64,000 bases of DNA from Rhizophagus clarus (Eukaryota; Glomeromycota; Glomeromycetes; Glomerales; Glomeraceae). The DNA is taken from assembly GCA_015698045.1 (NCBI GenBank), contig BLAL01000196.1, positions 620,001 to 684,000 of the forward strand. The letters are read 5' to 3'. A program made the translations under genes and the position numbers. The notes beneath the pieces are model-generated. The model was not told where the DNA came from. It made no database searches and was given only the letters and a program-made list of their open reading frames with translations. Numbering within the stretch: the first letter of the stretch is position 1; each line of letters begins with the position of its first letter. This document shows positions 50,441 through 62,001 of the stretch, one piece after another.

Positions 50441-50911
50441 GTGACAGTCACCATACCATCTTTGTAAAACCATTAATTAGAAGGGTAATTTTTGACGGTC
50501 TTTGATGTTGCTTTTTATCAAGCTTGAATTAAATCAAGCTTCTCCTTCTTCTCACTTAAATTTCAACTAAACCACAATCTGACGACATGTGATTCTTCTC
50601 GTCTGTTGCCAGTTCCCTAAGTGACTTAAATGATTTTAGCTTTGATAAAAAAAAAAATTTTACGAGAAAATAATATCCTAAAAGAAAAAATACTGTATAA
50701 GATTACAATAATTGCATATACTTTATATATAATGGATCATTTTTTAAAAGTTGCAAAAGATCGTTTAATTTTACTTAAATAATTTGAAAGTAAATATAAA
50801 TTATCAAGAATATAAATACATTAAAGGTTTCATCTTTATCATAAGTACATAACGGAATAATAATAATAAATCACCTTATTATTCAAATTTTCTTCGAATA
50901 TCGCGGTACAT

Positions 50912-52280
50912 CTATTCAATTAAGTCCAATATCTGTAAAATAACACCATTATAAAAAATTGTTTTTATAGTTTTCCAATATCTATTTAATGTTTCAGAAG
51001 ATATTTCATCCTTTTCTTCCTCATCATTATTGATATCTAAACTAAGATCATTTGAATACTCATATTCTTTACCCAAATCAGGATCAAACGTTACTATAAA
51101 AAAATATGTATACTTACAATAGAATTGTAGGTTTTTACCAAAATTTAGATGACATATAATTGTGTTCACAATTAATAAACCTAATAAGATCAATGTTATG
51201 ATGCCTAAATACAAAATACTATTTATTAAAATTATTTACCAATATTTAAGTCAAACTGATACGTAAATTATAACTTACAGGTCATTGAGTTTGGACTCAT
51301 TCCATCAAAACTATATTTTGCAAAAATAAGTATTTGTCCGATACAAGCCAAATAAATAAAAAACATATGAAACCTTAATTCTTTTTTTATCTAAAAATCA
51401 AAATTATATCAATAAACATAATTTATAAAAAAGCTCAAGTTTAAAATGTACTTACAATTTTTGAACTGCATAATAAAATAAAAGATGGTAAAAATGTTAA
51501 AGATATAAAAATACCTGATAAACTCATATCACCATTTGTTTGAGAGAGGAAAAAGTTTGTTCGAAGGATAACAAAACTATTAAATGTAACGATAAAACAT
51601 AATGTTTAATATAATAAGACAACATAAGTGTTGTATGTATTATAATAATCTAAAATTTAAATTAGAATATCAATATTTCAATTAGAAAATTATATTTATA
51701 ACTATTATTAAATAATTACTTTTTAGATTTTTAGGTATCGAAATCTTAGTATATGAATTAACATCCCAATATCTATATCAAATATTTGCTATTTTAAGAG
51801 ATTTTAATTTTTTAATGACAATAAATAAATTTCAATTTGACTACTTACTTCTTTTTCCACATAATAATGAATAATATTTTAAACAAAATATCAAATGGAG
51901 TTAGTGTACAAATAGCATAAAATATTATTGATCGGTTTTTCTCGAAGATTGCATCAGAACCATAGTTTATTGCCATATAAAAATTTTCAATTAAAATTAT
52001 AATTGGTGCCATGCTATACAAAAAGTTAACAAATAAAGCAATTTTTTTTCTAAAATCTTTTTTAATTCAAAATAAAAATTAATGATATTAATTCATGATA
52101 ATTTTTAGAATTATTTTTAAAATAAAACTTACAGTATAAATTCCAAATAAAAAAATTACTGAGGATGATACGATCAAATACTACATTCTTTTGGTAGTTC
52201 AAATATGGCTGTAATGTAAGAATAAATTCAAAAAGAAACGTTATTAAAAACATAACATTAAAATATGGACGGCTTTTCAT
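50912..52280 (-). pseudogene. Multi-pass membrane protein, degenerate copy (pair A)
   Basis: Left-hand counterpart of the minus-strand gene at 54434-55904, with recognisable homologous exons. The start is MKSRPYFNVMFLITFLFEF; the tail is VTFDPDLGKEYEYSNDLSLDI...ILQILDLIE. Exon 1 appears frameshifted: a different frame gives VSSSVIFLFGIYT, matching the homologue. The long second exon (from about 52050) cannot be joined in frame: a hydrophobic frame containing FYMAINYGSDAIFEKN is off by one at an 8-A run. Splice sites elsewhere are conserved. I call it a pseudogene, but two homopolymer or assembly errors could produce the same picture. Confidence 0.6.
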
Positions 52281-52449
52281 TTTTTAAGTTGTGACGGTAA
52301 GGAATTAATTTTTCAGAGAACGTAAATATTACTATGTATACTTCTTTATTTGACTAAATATGTCAAGATTAGGTTTCAAATTTTAATTTTTGATCTACAT
52401 ATATATATACCTGATACGCTATTTGCATTATTAACCCTGCATATTACAG

Positions 52450-53693
52450 TTTAATAAAATTGTCTCGGAATTTAGTACGAATATAATACAACCCGATTTT
52501 GTATTCCAACCTTCTCAAGCAGGAAGGTGTCAAAACGTTACTTTACAATATCCACAAAATGGAAATTTTCAAAATCCACAAGTTGAACCTTCAATCTGGT
52601 TAAATATCAGTGCCATTACTCCCACTATTTTTAATGAAAATGATACATCTCTATATACTAGTATGCTTGATATGTTCGAATTCTCTGCCCAAGATTATAA
52701 CAAATCTGATAACTTACTATATTTGAGTTTTGAATCTTTTCAGTTTCGTAGATTCTGGAACGGTAATTACGAATTTGAAGATTTCGTAAAACAATGTTCC
52801 AATTCTTTATCTGTTTTAGATACATCCTTTTTTTTTACTTTATCCAGGACAAGCTTATTTTATTACTCTTTATCCAACTGTAGTTGTTGATGATTTCAGT
52901 TTTCATAATTATGGTAATAGTTGTATAAATAATCACTACACACCATACCATAAATTAGAATTAAACCCGCAATTGATCCAGTTGCCCGTAAAATTAAATC
53001 CAAATGAAATTAATCTTGGAATTCGTCCACGTTCACATTTTTATAGCTATGAAGAAAAGAAACCAGGATACAATTGTAATTATTTACTTACATTATAATA
53101 AGTTTATACTATAAATAAAAATATATCGATTTTAGATACGGATTTGCTAGCTGATCTCGGAGGTTTTTACAATGCTGTATTAGGTAAGAAGATTTTCAAA
53201 TTATGATAATCGCGATATTAATATCGTAACCTTTTTTTTTAACGAATTTTTTTATAGGAACTTTTATTTTATTATTTGGAACGCAAAAACTTGAACCATG
53301 GTAAGTAAAAACTTATTACTAAAAAAAATTTCACATTTTAATAATATTAAAACGTTTTACTTTTCTTTCATTAAAGGGGTATGACGCAAAAGTATATTCT
53401 TTCTTGTACATATACCTTGCAGGAAAAGTTTAATGAAAAATATTGCGAAAAGATATGTTTCATCTGCTGGTATTCCTCTAGTAGAAAAAGTTAATGAAAG
53501 ACCTGTTAATTTTTCTTTAGAAGAAAGGGTTCAAATTTTAGAAACTTTATTAAAAGATTATTATTTAGATGATTATTATTTAGAAAAAATTAGAAAGGTT
53601 AAGATTAAGCATAGAAGATTACTTGAAAAATATAATAATATGGAATTAGCTGAACAGAAGAATAATGATGAAAATTCAGAACATGAAAGTTAG
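52450..53693 (+). pseudogene. Membrane-anchored protein, degenerate copy (pair A)
   Basis: Homologue of the gene at 56207-57788. It lacks the whole first exon with the signal-anchor: the DNA passes directly from the 5' flank (CCCTGCAT) into the second-exon sequence near 52454. It has a one-base gain in a T-run near 52830, which moves the SYFLLYPGQAYFITL segment out of frame. A four-base insertion near 53408 lies before the conserved SLMKNIAKRYVSSAGIPL segment. The last exon otherwise remains 80-90% like its partner. Confidence 0.75.
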
Positions 53694-54433
53694 TGGTTAG
53701 ATTCGTAAGCATTATATAATTTATAAAAGAAGAATCACTCCAAGTCCTAACTAAATTTGGGAACCTTTTATTTTCCTTAAAATTTTCTTTGGAATAAGAG
53801 CTGAATTAAAAATGATCATACATATTAGTTTCTGAAATCATAATGTATTCTTTAGAAAATCTATACAATATTAATGCAAAATTAAAATGAGTAAAATGAG
53901 TTAGAAGTGCCGCAGTGACATCTCGATAAATTATCAGATAAAATCAATTTTATCATACATATGTAAATTACATAACTATTAAATATTCAATGATAACGAA
54001 CGAACACACAATCAAGCTCAACATAATGACATCACGATTCACGAATATAACGAAATATATTAACGTTGCACATCATATTTAAGTCATTATAAAGTCTGTT
54101 ATAATGGCATAGAAGTGTCAACTACTATAAATAAATTAAGTGATTTAGATTATTTAAGGCATACCGTAAAGTCCCGTTATAGGGGTGCTTATTTTCGGGT
54201 ATTAATAATCCGGATTTTTCTTCAAGCACATCAGCAATTAACGTCACGTGATTATAAAACTTAAATATTTATTTATTGTACTGAGCACTAATTTATTATA
54301 ACATTCAAATCACGAGATATACAAATCTTATGGCCACCACTGTTCACGTTTAAAAAAGCTCATCTAAATAATTTGAAAGTAAATATAAAAGGATTATTCA
54401 AAATTCCCTTCAAATCTCTATTTTACGGTACAT
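53694..54433. other. Intergenic region between pairs A and B
   Basis: No gene seen. The last 60 bases resemble the 3' flank of the pair A minus-strand gene (AATAATTTGAAAGTAAATATAAA), consistent with tandem duplication of the whole divergent pair. Confidence 0.5.
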
Positions 54434-54830
54434 CTATTTAATCAAATCTAATATTTGTCGAACAACACCATTATAAAAAAAAGTTTTTATAGCTTTCAAA
54501 TATCTCTTTAAAGTTTCAGATGCTTTTTCATCTTTCTCTTCCTCATCAATATTGATATCCAAACTAAAATCATTCGAATATTCATATTCTTTATCCAAAA
54601 TAGGATCAAATGTTACTATAAAATATATATATATATATTATTCAATGTTAAGACTATTTTTTAAATAAATCAAATATAAAAGAAACTTTACTTACAATAA
54701 AATTTTAGGTTTTTACCAAAATTTATATGACAGAGAATTGTGCTCACAATTAAGAAACCTAATAATATAATTGTTACGATCCCTGAATACAAATGATGTA
54801 TGTTAGAATTATTTTATCGATATTACGAAA

Positions 54831-54865
<35 letters not shown>

Positions 54866-55904
54866 AAATATTAAAGCGAGAGAATAACTTACATATTATC
54901 AGGTTTCTAGAAAAGTTATGACCTAGTACGTAAAGTAAGAAAAAGAGTATTTGTCCCACATAAGCCAGATAAATAAAAAGCATATGAAACCTTAATTCCT
55001 TTTTTATCTAAAAAACATAAATTGTAAGATGCATAAATTATAACAAGTAACGTTTAAAATAATATAACAGGACTTACTATTTTTGAACTGAATAATAAAA
55101 TAAAAGATGGTAAAAATATTAAGAGTATATAAATACTCGATAAAGCCACATCATCATTTGTTACGTAAAGGAAATAATTAGTATCAAGTATAAAAAGACT
55201 ATTAGATGTCATAATAAAACATAATGTTGAATACAACAAGACAACGTGAATGTTGTATATAATATAAGATTCTAATATTTAAATTAGAATAATTAGTATT
55301 TCAATTCAAATATTATCTTTATAAAACTATTATTTAATACATTACTTTTTAAATTTTTAGGTATTGAAATCTTAGTACGTGAGTTAACACCCCAATATCT
55401 ATATTAAAAAAAAAAAAAAAGAATTTAGAAATTTCAAAGTCAATAAATAAAATTTCAATTTAATTACTCACTTTTTTCTCCATATAATAATAAATAAAGT
55501 CATAAAAAATATAACAAATAAAGTTATTGTAAAAATAGCAACGTAAGTTGTTTTTAATATTTCATCATCCTGTGGACGGAAAAACGACAGATCATCAGCC
55601 AAAACCGTAATTGGTATCGTATGTACTATACAAAATACTAGAAAATAGACCAATTTTTTCACTAAAATCTAATTAAAATCAGCATAAAAATTAATAATAA
55701 CTCGCGATAATTTTAAAATTACTTTAATATGAAACTTACCGTATAAATTCCAGATAAAAAAATTACAAAAAATAATATGACAAAATCCGCTGTTCTAATT
55801 GGTATTTCAAATATGCTTATAATGCTTATTCCTACAATGCTAAGAATAATTTCAATAAGAAACGCTATTAAAAACATAAGATTGAGAAATGAACGTCTTT
55901 TCAT
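54434..55904 (-). CDS. Multi-pass membrane protein of unknown function (pair B)
   Basis: Predicted 330 residues, seven exons (minus): 55904-55740, 55668-55472, 55398-55346, 55271-55078, 55007-54893, 54782-54696, 54615-54434, with matching phases. Seven or eight hydrophobic segments are visible: the LMFLIAFLIEIILSIVGI region, VILFFVIFLSGIYT, LVYFLVFCIVHTIPITVL, the AIFTITLFVIFFMTLFIII region, a long one around HVVLLYSTLCFIM, SIYILLIFLPSFILLF, LAYVGQILFFLLYVL and IILLGFLIVSTILC. The cytosolic-looking tail is acidic (DINIDEEEKDEKASE). The topology is receptor- or transporter-like, but I recognise no family. The exon 2 acceptor (55669) was chosen because it keeps the frame. Start: MKRRSF matches the MKSRPY start in pair A; an upstream in-frame ATG exists at 55934. 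It diverges head to head from the next gene. Confidence 0.72.
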
Positions 55905-56206
55905 TTTTTGAATTGTAGCGAAAGAAAGTAACATTTTCGGAATATAGAAAATGTCAGCAATGAAGAGCAGTGAAGTGACATTTATTCAGTCGGGAATATT
56001 ACTATATTAGGCAACCTGTTTGATTATCCGGATTTGACGGATTTTAAATCCGTGAATAGTTTTGAAAATACGGGTAACGATCCCTATTTTACAAAAATGA
56101 TCAAGTTGACCTACATATATGTGTCATTGATAGTACAACCCTGCATTAATAAATAGTCTTGGTTATAACGAAACGAAACTCTCAATTATTTATTGATTTT
56201 TAAATA

Positions 56207-57788
56207 ATGCAATTTTTAATAGATTCGATTTGTAATTACCGATCTACCGAACCAGTTTGGTTCAGAGTCTGTCGATGTTTTGTTGCAGTGATTTTTACGA
56301 TTATATTTATAATTTTTTTAAGTGTTCAACTTAATGAAATTGACCCCAATTTTGTTACTATCACTAAGTCAATAAAACTTGATGGTAAAAGAATTTACTT
56401 TTTATATCAAAAATTTTTGAAATTTAATAAAATTAATGTTAGATTATTTTAAATAGGATTTAACCTCGAGGTCACAATTTGTTCTGAAAATTCGGAATTC
56501 AGTACGAATATAATGGTCCCAGGACAAAATGGTATAAACCAACCTTCTCAACCAGGAAGATGCCAAGATGTTACTTTACAATATCAATATCCACAATTTG
56601 AACAATATCTAGAACGTAAACAATCTCTACATCTTGAACAAAATCCACAATTTAAAACTTCAATTTGGTTGAATATAAGTGCCATTACTCCTAATCCTAC
56701 GTTTAATAACAGCGATACACCTCTATACAGCAATATACTTGATATGTTCGAATTCCCTGAATTTAATATTCAAGATTACAGCAAATCCGATAATTTGATA
56801 AGTTTGAGCTTTAGATCATTTCAGTTTCATGATTTGTTGAATGCTGATATTTATTATAATGAAGAAATTTTCGCGGAAAATTCAAATTTTTTTATTTTGG
56901 AACCATCCTATTTTTTACTTTATCCAGGACAAGCTTATTTTATTACTCTTCATCCAACTGTAGTTTTTGGGGATTGCAGTTTTCATGATTATAGATGTGT
57001 TGATAAAAATCTCACATTATACCGTAAATTGGAATTAAACCCGCAATTAATACAATTGCCTGTAAATTTAAATCCAAATGAAATTAATTTTGGAATGCGT
57101 CCACATTCACGTTATTATACGCATGAAGTAAAGAATCCAGGATACAATTGTAATTATTTACAAATTACGTTATATTACGTTTATAATACAAATGCAATCT
57201 AAATAAAAATATATTGATTTTAGATACGGATTTACTGGCTGACCTTGGAGGTTTTTACACCGCTGTATTAGGTAAAATAGTTTTTTTTTTCGATTGATTC
57301 AAATTAATCGTGATATTAACATCATAACCACAAATTTAATAGGAGTATTTATTTGCTTTTTCGGAATGCAAAAAATTGAACCATGGTAAGTAAAAAAAAT
57401 ATATATATATATATATGATTAAAAAAGAAAAGCAACATTTTAATGATGTTTTAACGTTTTATTTTCTTTCCATTAAAGGGGTTTGGCACAAAAGTATGTT
57501 CTTTCTTGTATACCTTGTAGAAAAAGTTTTCTGAGAAATCTTGCAAAAAGATATGTTTCATCAGCTGGTATTCCTTTAGCAGAGAAAGTTAATGAAAGAC
57601 CTGCCAATTCTTCTTTAGAAGAAAGGGTTCAAATTTTAGAAACTTTATTAAAAGATTATTATTTAGATGATTATTATTTAGATAAAATTAAAATGGTTAA
57701 AATTAAGCATAGAAGATTACTTGAAAAATATAATAAGATGGAATTAGCTGAACAGAATAATGACGAAAATTCAGAGCAAGAAGATTAA
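56207..57788 (+). CDS. Membrane-anchored protein with conserved C-terminal module (pair B)
   Basis: Predicted 423 residues, five exons: 56207-56384, 56457-57149, 57224-57271, 57343-57385, 57479-57788, phases consistent. An N-terminal hydrophobic segment (CFVAVIFTIIFIIFLSVQL) is followed by a ~250-residue, probably extracytoplasmic region with several Cys and Asn-X-Ser/Thr sites (NISAIT, NNSDT, KNLTL). A second membrane segment spans the small exons (LGGFYTAVLGVFICFFGM...EPWG). The C-terminal part has CIPCRKS, KRYVSSAGIPLAEKV and the Leu-rich coiled-coil-like LEERVQILETLLKDYYLDDYYLDKI. I know similar proteins only as an uncharacterised, expanded Glomeromycotina family. The exon 2 donor (57150) was picked because only it keeps phase with exon 3, giving YNYTDLLADLGGFY. 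Only 302 bases separate its start from that of its divergent partner. Confidence 0.78.
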
Positions 57789-58061
57789 TGTTGTCGTTAG
57801 TGAATTACTTAATTGGTACTGTAGTATAAAACAATATTTGCAATTTCATTTGATGTTTTTTTTTCTCCCCTTTCAATTTTTCTTTTAAACGGTCCTTTAA
57901 TTTTACTTTGTTCTGTGTCTGTTGACAATGTGAAGTTATCAATCAGAATTTAACAATCGAGATCAACTAAAGTAATACTTAAAACGACCGATTTAATTAT
58001 ACAATTAACAAATCACAATAAATTTCATTGTTGATTTTCATATGATTAGTAAAAGTCAAAC

Positions 58062-58445
58062 GGGGCTTCATTTTACCGACAAGCGTTTTCCCGACAGGAT
58101 CATTTCACCGACAAACATTTCATTGTTATTGATGCAAGACTAAATGATATTGTCTTACATTTATCTGATTGAAGGAACAACTTTATAAAAGATTTGATAT
58201 TTTATACTATAAATTGTATTGTATGCTCTTTTTTGTATACTATCTCGTATTATGTAATAGTTTCGACCATATTTTGTAATATGAATGATATGTGGTTAAA
58301 AAAAAAATAAATTAAAATAAAAATTAATTTTTTTTCTCAAAAAAAAAAAAAAAAACTATAATCAGTGAGATGACCTGTCAATGTTGATCCTGTCGGCAAA
58401 ACATTTGTCGATGAAACGTTTGTCGGTTAAATGATTGTCGGAGAG
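58062..58445. mobile_element. Foldback element with repeated CCGACAAACRTTT motif
   Basis: The left end reads CATTTTACCGACAAGCGTTTT...CCGACAGGATCA. The right end is the reverse complement of CATTTAACCGACAAACGTTT...GCCGACAGGATCA. The arms are therefore inverted repeats of about 50-60 bases made of smaller CCGACAAAYRTTT units. The interior is about 260 AT-rich bases with no coding capacity. No target duplication was identified. Confidence 0.65.
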
Positions 58446-59279
58446 TTAAATTTTAATACCTTTCGAGAAAAATTCTCTCCCCTCCCTCCTCTTCCTCTAT
58501 TTTTTAGGCAAACTTGTATCAAATTACGCTCTCGATGCAAACTTTACACAAAGCTTATGTAACTTGTACAAGCTTATGTAAACTTACATAAACTTTATGT
58601 TTTATAAATGTAAAATTTTCATAGGATTATATTACGCAATCTTATGTTAAGACTGTAAACTTACATAAATGAATATATAAATTTATGCCACAGACTTATT
58701 ATGTTATACAAAAAATTTTTCCCCTTAAATTTTAAATAAATTATACAAATTTGAAAAATTACTTAAATTGCAAATTGATCTGTTTCCATACTCCCTGAAC
58801 TTTATTTTAATGATATACATGTCATATTAGTATGTCTTAAAACACTTGTTGAAATCCAATCGGACAAACTATTTACTCGTATTAAATGTTGATAATGGGT
58901 AGTAGCTGGTAGATTAATAAATAAATAATAAATAATACAGCAAGAATTTATTTTATGACATACTGTATAATAAAAATTTTGTTCCCAAAGAAATGCAAGT
59001 TTTACGTTTATACAAAAAAAAACATGATGTTTGGAAGACCCCTTCCCCTCAATTTTTAAAACAAGAATCTGTAAAAATGTTTAAAGACCTTTTCCCTCCC
59101 TCTGCTTTTTTTTTTAGAAAATTAACGTTAAACAGAATTTGGAATCTGATTCTGAAAGAATCGAAATTAAATAATAATTCCCAAGAATCGATTCTTTACA
59201 TACAGACCTATTTGGCTCTGCGGAATTCTTTTTTTAAAAAATCAGAAACTAATTTTTGACGTCGGGCTGATTTACAGTC

Positions 59280-59812
59280 TGACCTCAATGTAACGAACCC
59301 ACGATATAACGAACTCTTGATTTACCGAGCTTCTTGATATACCCACATGATTGGAATTCCTCATAATTTATGCTGTCGGAGATAAATAAATCCTAATTCT
59401 GGGGGATGTCTAAAGCGGGGGGCAAATCACGTGATCATAGTAAAATATTTGTCACCCATGTCACACCCTCTACTCTTTCATTTTTATTAAGTATTCTGGC
59501 GACTTAGAAATTTTTCGGTTAATAAAATCCTATATGTCTCACACACCCCTATTTGTCACATTCGCAATTTCTTAATGCCGTAATGCGGGCCAAAAATTTG
59601 TATAAATCGGGCGACTTACCCCCGCTTTAGACGACCCAATATTCTTAAGCACGTCATTCACGTGACAGAGTCATATACCAAATTTACTACTGTAAACTTA
59701 TGGGTTCGGTATATAAGAAAAAAAAAAAATTTCCATAGTGAACTTCTATATATACCTATACCGAACTTTTGTTCTTGAACCGCGAGTTTGGTATATCGAG
59801 GTTTGCCTATAT
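59280..59812. mobile_element. Probable DNA-transposon-derived foldback element
   Basis: The left end has ACCTCAATGTAACGAACCCACGATATAACGAAC. The right end, read in reverse complement, has ACCTCGATATACCAAACTCGCGGTTCAAGAAC. Such ACCTCGATATAACGAAC termini resemble pogo/Tigger-type elements. Similarity between arms is imperfect and the exact ends are uncertain. A second foldback (59401-59637) is nested inside. Confidence 0.5.
59401..59637. mobile_element. Nested MITE-like foldback
   Basis: GTCTAAAGCGGGGG at 59408-59421 is mirrored by CCCCCGCTTTAGAC near 59620-59633, with imperfect extension to either side. It lies inside the larger inverted repeat. No clear target duplication (flanks CTAATTCT and AATATTCT share only five positions). 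Confidence 0.6.
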
Positions 59813-60340
59813 AATAAGTCTTGAAAGATTCGATAATCGATCCAAATCCTTAATCAATGTGACAATGTCAATTTTCACTTTCATTAATTCCTGGTCGCCT
59901 TATCTCCAGAATTATAGATCGATATTATAATGAATCGATCCGTCAAATTTAAATACTAGTTCAAGCCGGACGAGGTTATAAAAGTTGAAAACCAGAATTT
60001 GGTGATTCAGGTTCCTGATTTATCTAAAGTCTATTAAGAGATCAATATGTACAAAATAAAAGTTCTAAATTTAAGTTTCAAAACTTTTTCTTTATTATTT
60101 TGATTTTTTTTTTTCATATTTAGAATGAAATTCCCTTTGCTGATTCTTTTTTTTTTTTGTTCATACAAACTCAAAAACAGTCTTCAGTGTAACAATAGTA
60201 AATGAGATTGGGCGTAGGATCAACAAAACATCTGTTAAACCCGTTTAATTGTATAAATACTTGTGTATCGGAATGTCGGAATTTTTAAGAAAAAAAAAAA
60301 AAATTTTTTTTTTCTCACAACTTGATTTTTGTTTTTAATT

Positions 60341-61987
60341 ATGGAAAATAATAATAATACTTTCATTGAAGATGATGATGATAAAGATTCAATTAGTACA
60401 GATGCAGGATCAGATAAGGAATTAGGAATGTTATGGGAAACATCAGAAACGATTAATACATGTCAAGAATGTAATCAAGAATATACTAATTACAGTTGGT
60501 GTCATCCTTGTAATTCTAAAAGATTTAAAAATAATTTTAAGAATTGGACTAGTGGTAATGCAAATATTGATAAATTAATTCAAGATAATCAACTTAATGC
60601 GAAAACTAGTAAAGTATTAGAATGGATACCTTATGAAAAATTTCAGAATATAACTTTTTTAGATAAAGGAGGTTTTGGATCAGTTTATAAAGCAACTTGG
60701 ATTGATGGTCATATAATTATTTATGATTATTTATTTAATGATTGGTATCGTTATGGGAAAGAAACTGTTGTATTAAAAAATTTGGATAATTCCAAAGATA
60801 TTTCTTCAGGTTGCTTACGTGAGGTAAAGTATCTACCGCCCCAATAAATAAAAGATCAATAGGTTTATAAAAAAAAAAATCCTAAACATATACTGCATTT
60901 TTTTTTTTTTTTTATGTTTCAGATTCAAAATAATGTCAAAATTTTGGAACTTGGTAATTATGTGAACGCTATATTGGGAATGACCAAAAATCCTAATACA
61001 CAAGATTATATGATAGTTTTTACGTGGGCATGTGATGGAAACCTTAGAAATTTTATGAATAAAAATCCTAATACGTTCACATTGAAGAGAAAAATAAAGA
61101 TATTTTCTGCAATTGCAAATGGCCTTACAAGTTTACATGATAATGATCTATTACATAAGGATTTTCATATTGGAAACATCTTGATTACTCAAGGTCAAAC
61201 GATGATATCTGATTTAGGCTTATGTCAACCACCAAATGAAGAGTATACAAAAGGAGAAAAAAATAAAGCATATGGCGTATTACCTTATGTTGCACCTGAA
61301 GTTTTAAAAGGAAAAGAATTTACTAGAGCATCTGATATTTATGGTTTTGGAATTATTATGATTGAAGTATTATCTGGAGTATCTCCTTACAAAAATAAGG
61401 CTCATAATTTCGAACTTGCATTTGAAATTTGTAAAGGTGAAAGACCTTCAATTCCAAGAGAAACTCCTCAAATTCTTAAAGAAATCATTTTAAGATGTAT
61501 AGATTCTAATCCTGAAAAACGTCCAACTGCAAAAGAATTAAAAGATACTTTTTATAATTGGAGGGAACTTTTAAGCAAAAATATAAGAATAAATCCAAAT
61601 GATGAAGAAAAGTTATTTATTAAAAATATTAGATACGCTCAGAAATTATTTAAAAACTCAAAACCTCAACCTGAAAATCAAAATTCACATCCTCAAGCGT
61701 ATTATACGAGTCGTCTTCTTAATTTTAATAATTTACCTGAACCTGAAAATGTAACTCAAGATTTTTCAGAAATGTTAGAATATACAATTCCCGATGATAT
61801 TGATTATGAAAAAGGTACAGTAACTATAAATTATAATAATAATTTTAAAATTTCCCAGGTTAAAGATTATTCTATTTTAAAGAAGGTGATGATGATACCG
61901 ATAAAGAAAATTAATTTTGGCCGGCACTATTCATACTGCATTTTGATGGGACACGCATACAGCAGTAAGGATCGAATTGACAACTAA
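60341..61987 (+). CDS. Protein kinase with short zinc-ribbon-like N-terminus
   Basis: Predicted 515 residues from two exons, 60341-60823 and 60923-61987 (GAG|gtaaag donor, phase 0). A single Cys cluster, CQECNQEYTNYSWCHPC, precedes a KNWTSGNANIDKLIQDNQLN segment and EWIPYEKF, the common minimal architecture of the family. The kinase domain has GGFGSVYKATW, Lys146 (VVLK), HKD with Asp241, DLG at 258-260, and APEVLKG. The tail HPQAYYTSRLLNFNNLPEPEN is present. The acidic N-terminus (EDDDDKD) is unusual. The last ~40 residues do not resemble other family members and end just before the minisatellite, so the true 3' end may involve another splice (a possible donor lies after FKISQ at about 61858) or may have been altered by repeat growth. 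Confidence 0.82.
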
Positions 61988-62001
61988 ATAACTGAATTTT
62001 A

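Larger units (their letters stand above)
57789..60340. other. Intergenic region rich in foldback elements
   Basis: No gene is supported. The 88-codon frame at 58993-59259 has low-complexity, Lys/Phe-rich content without family features. The region holds the foldback elements listed at 58062-58445, 59280-59812 and 59401-59637, and short palindromic ACTTATGTAAACTTACATAA-type repeats near 58560-58670. Confidence 0.5.

Noticed and set aside
58993..59259. 88-codon plus-strand frame
   Set aside because: Low-complexity Lys/Phe/Ser content, no homology recognised, lies among repeats.
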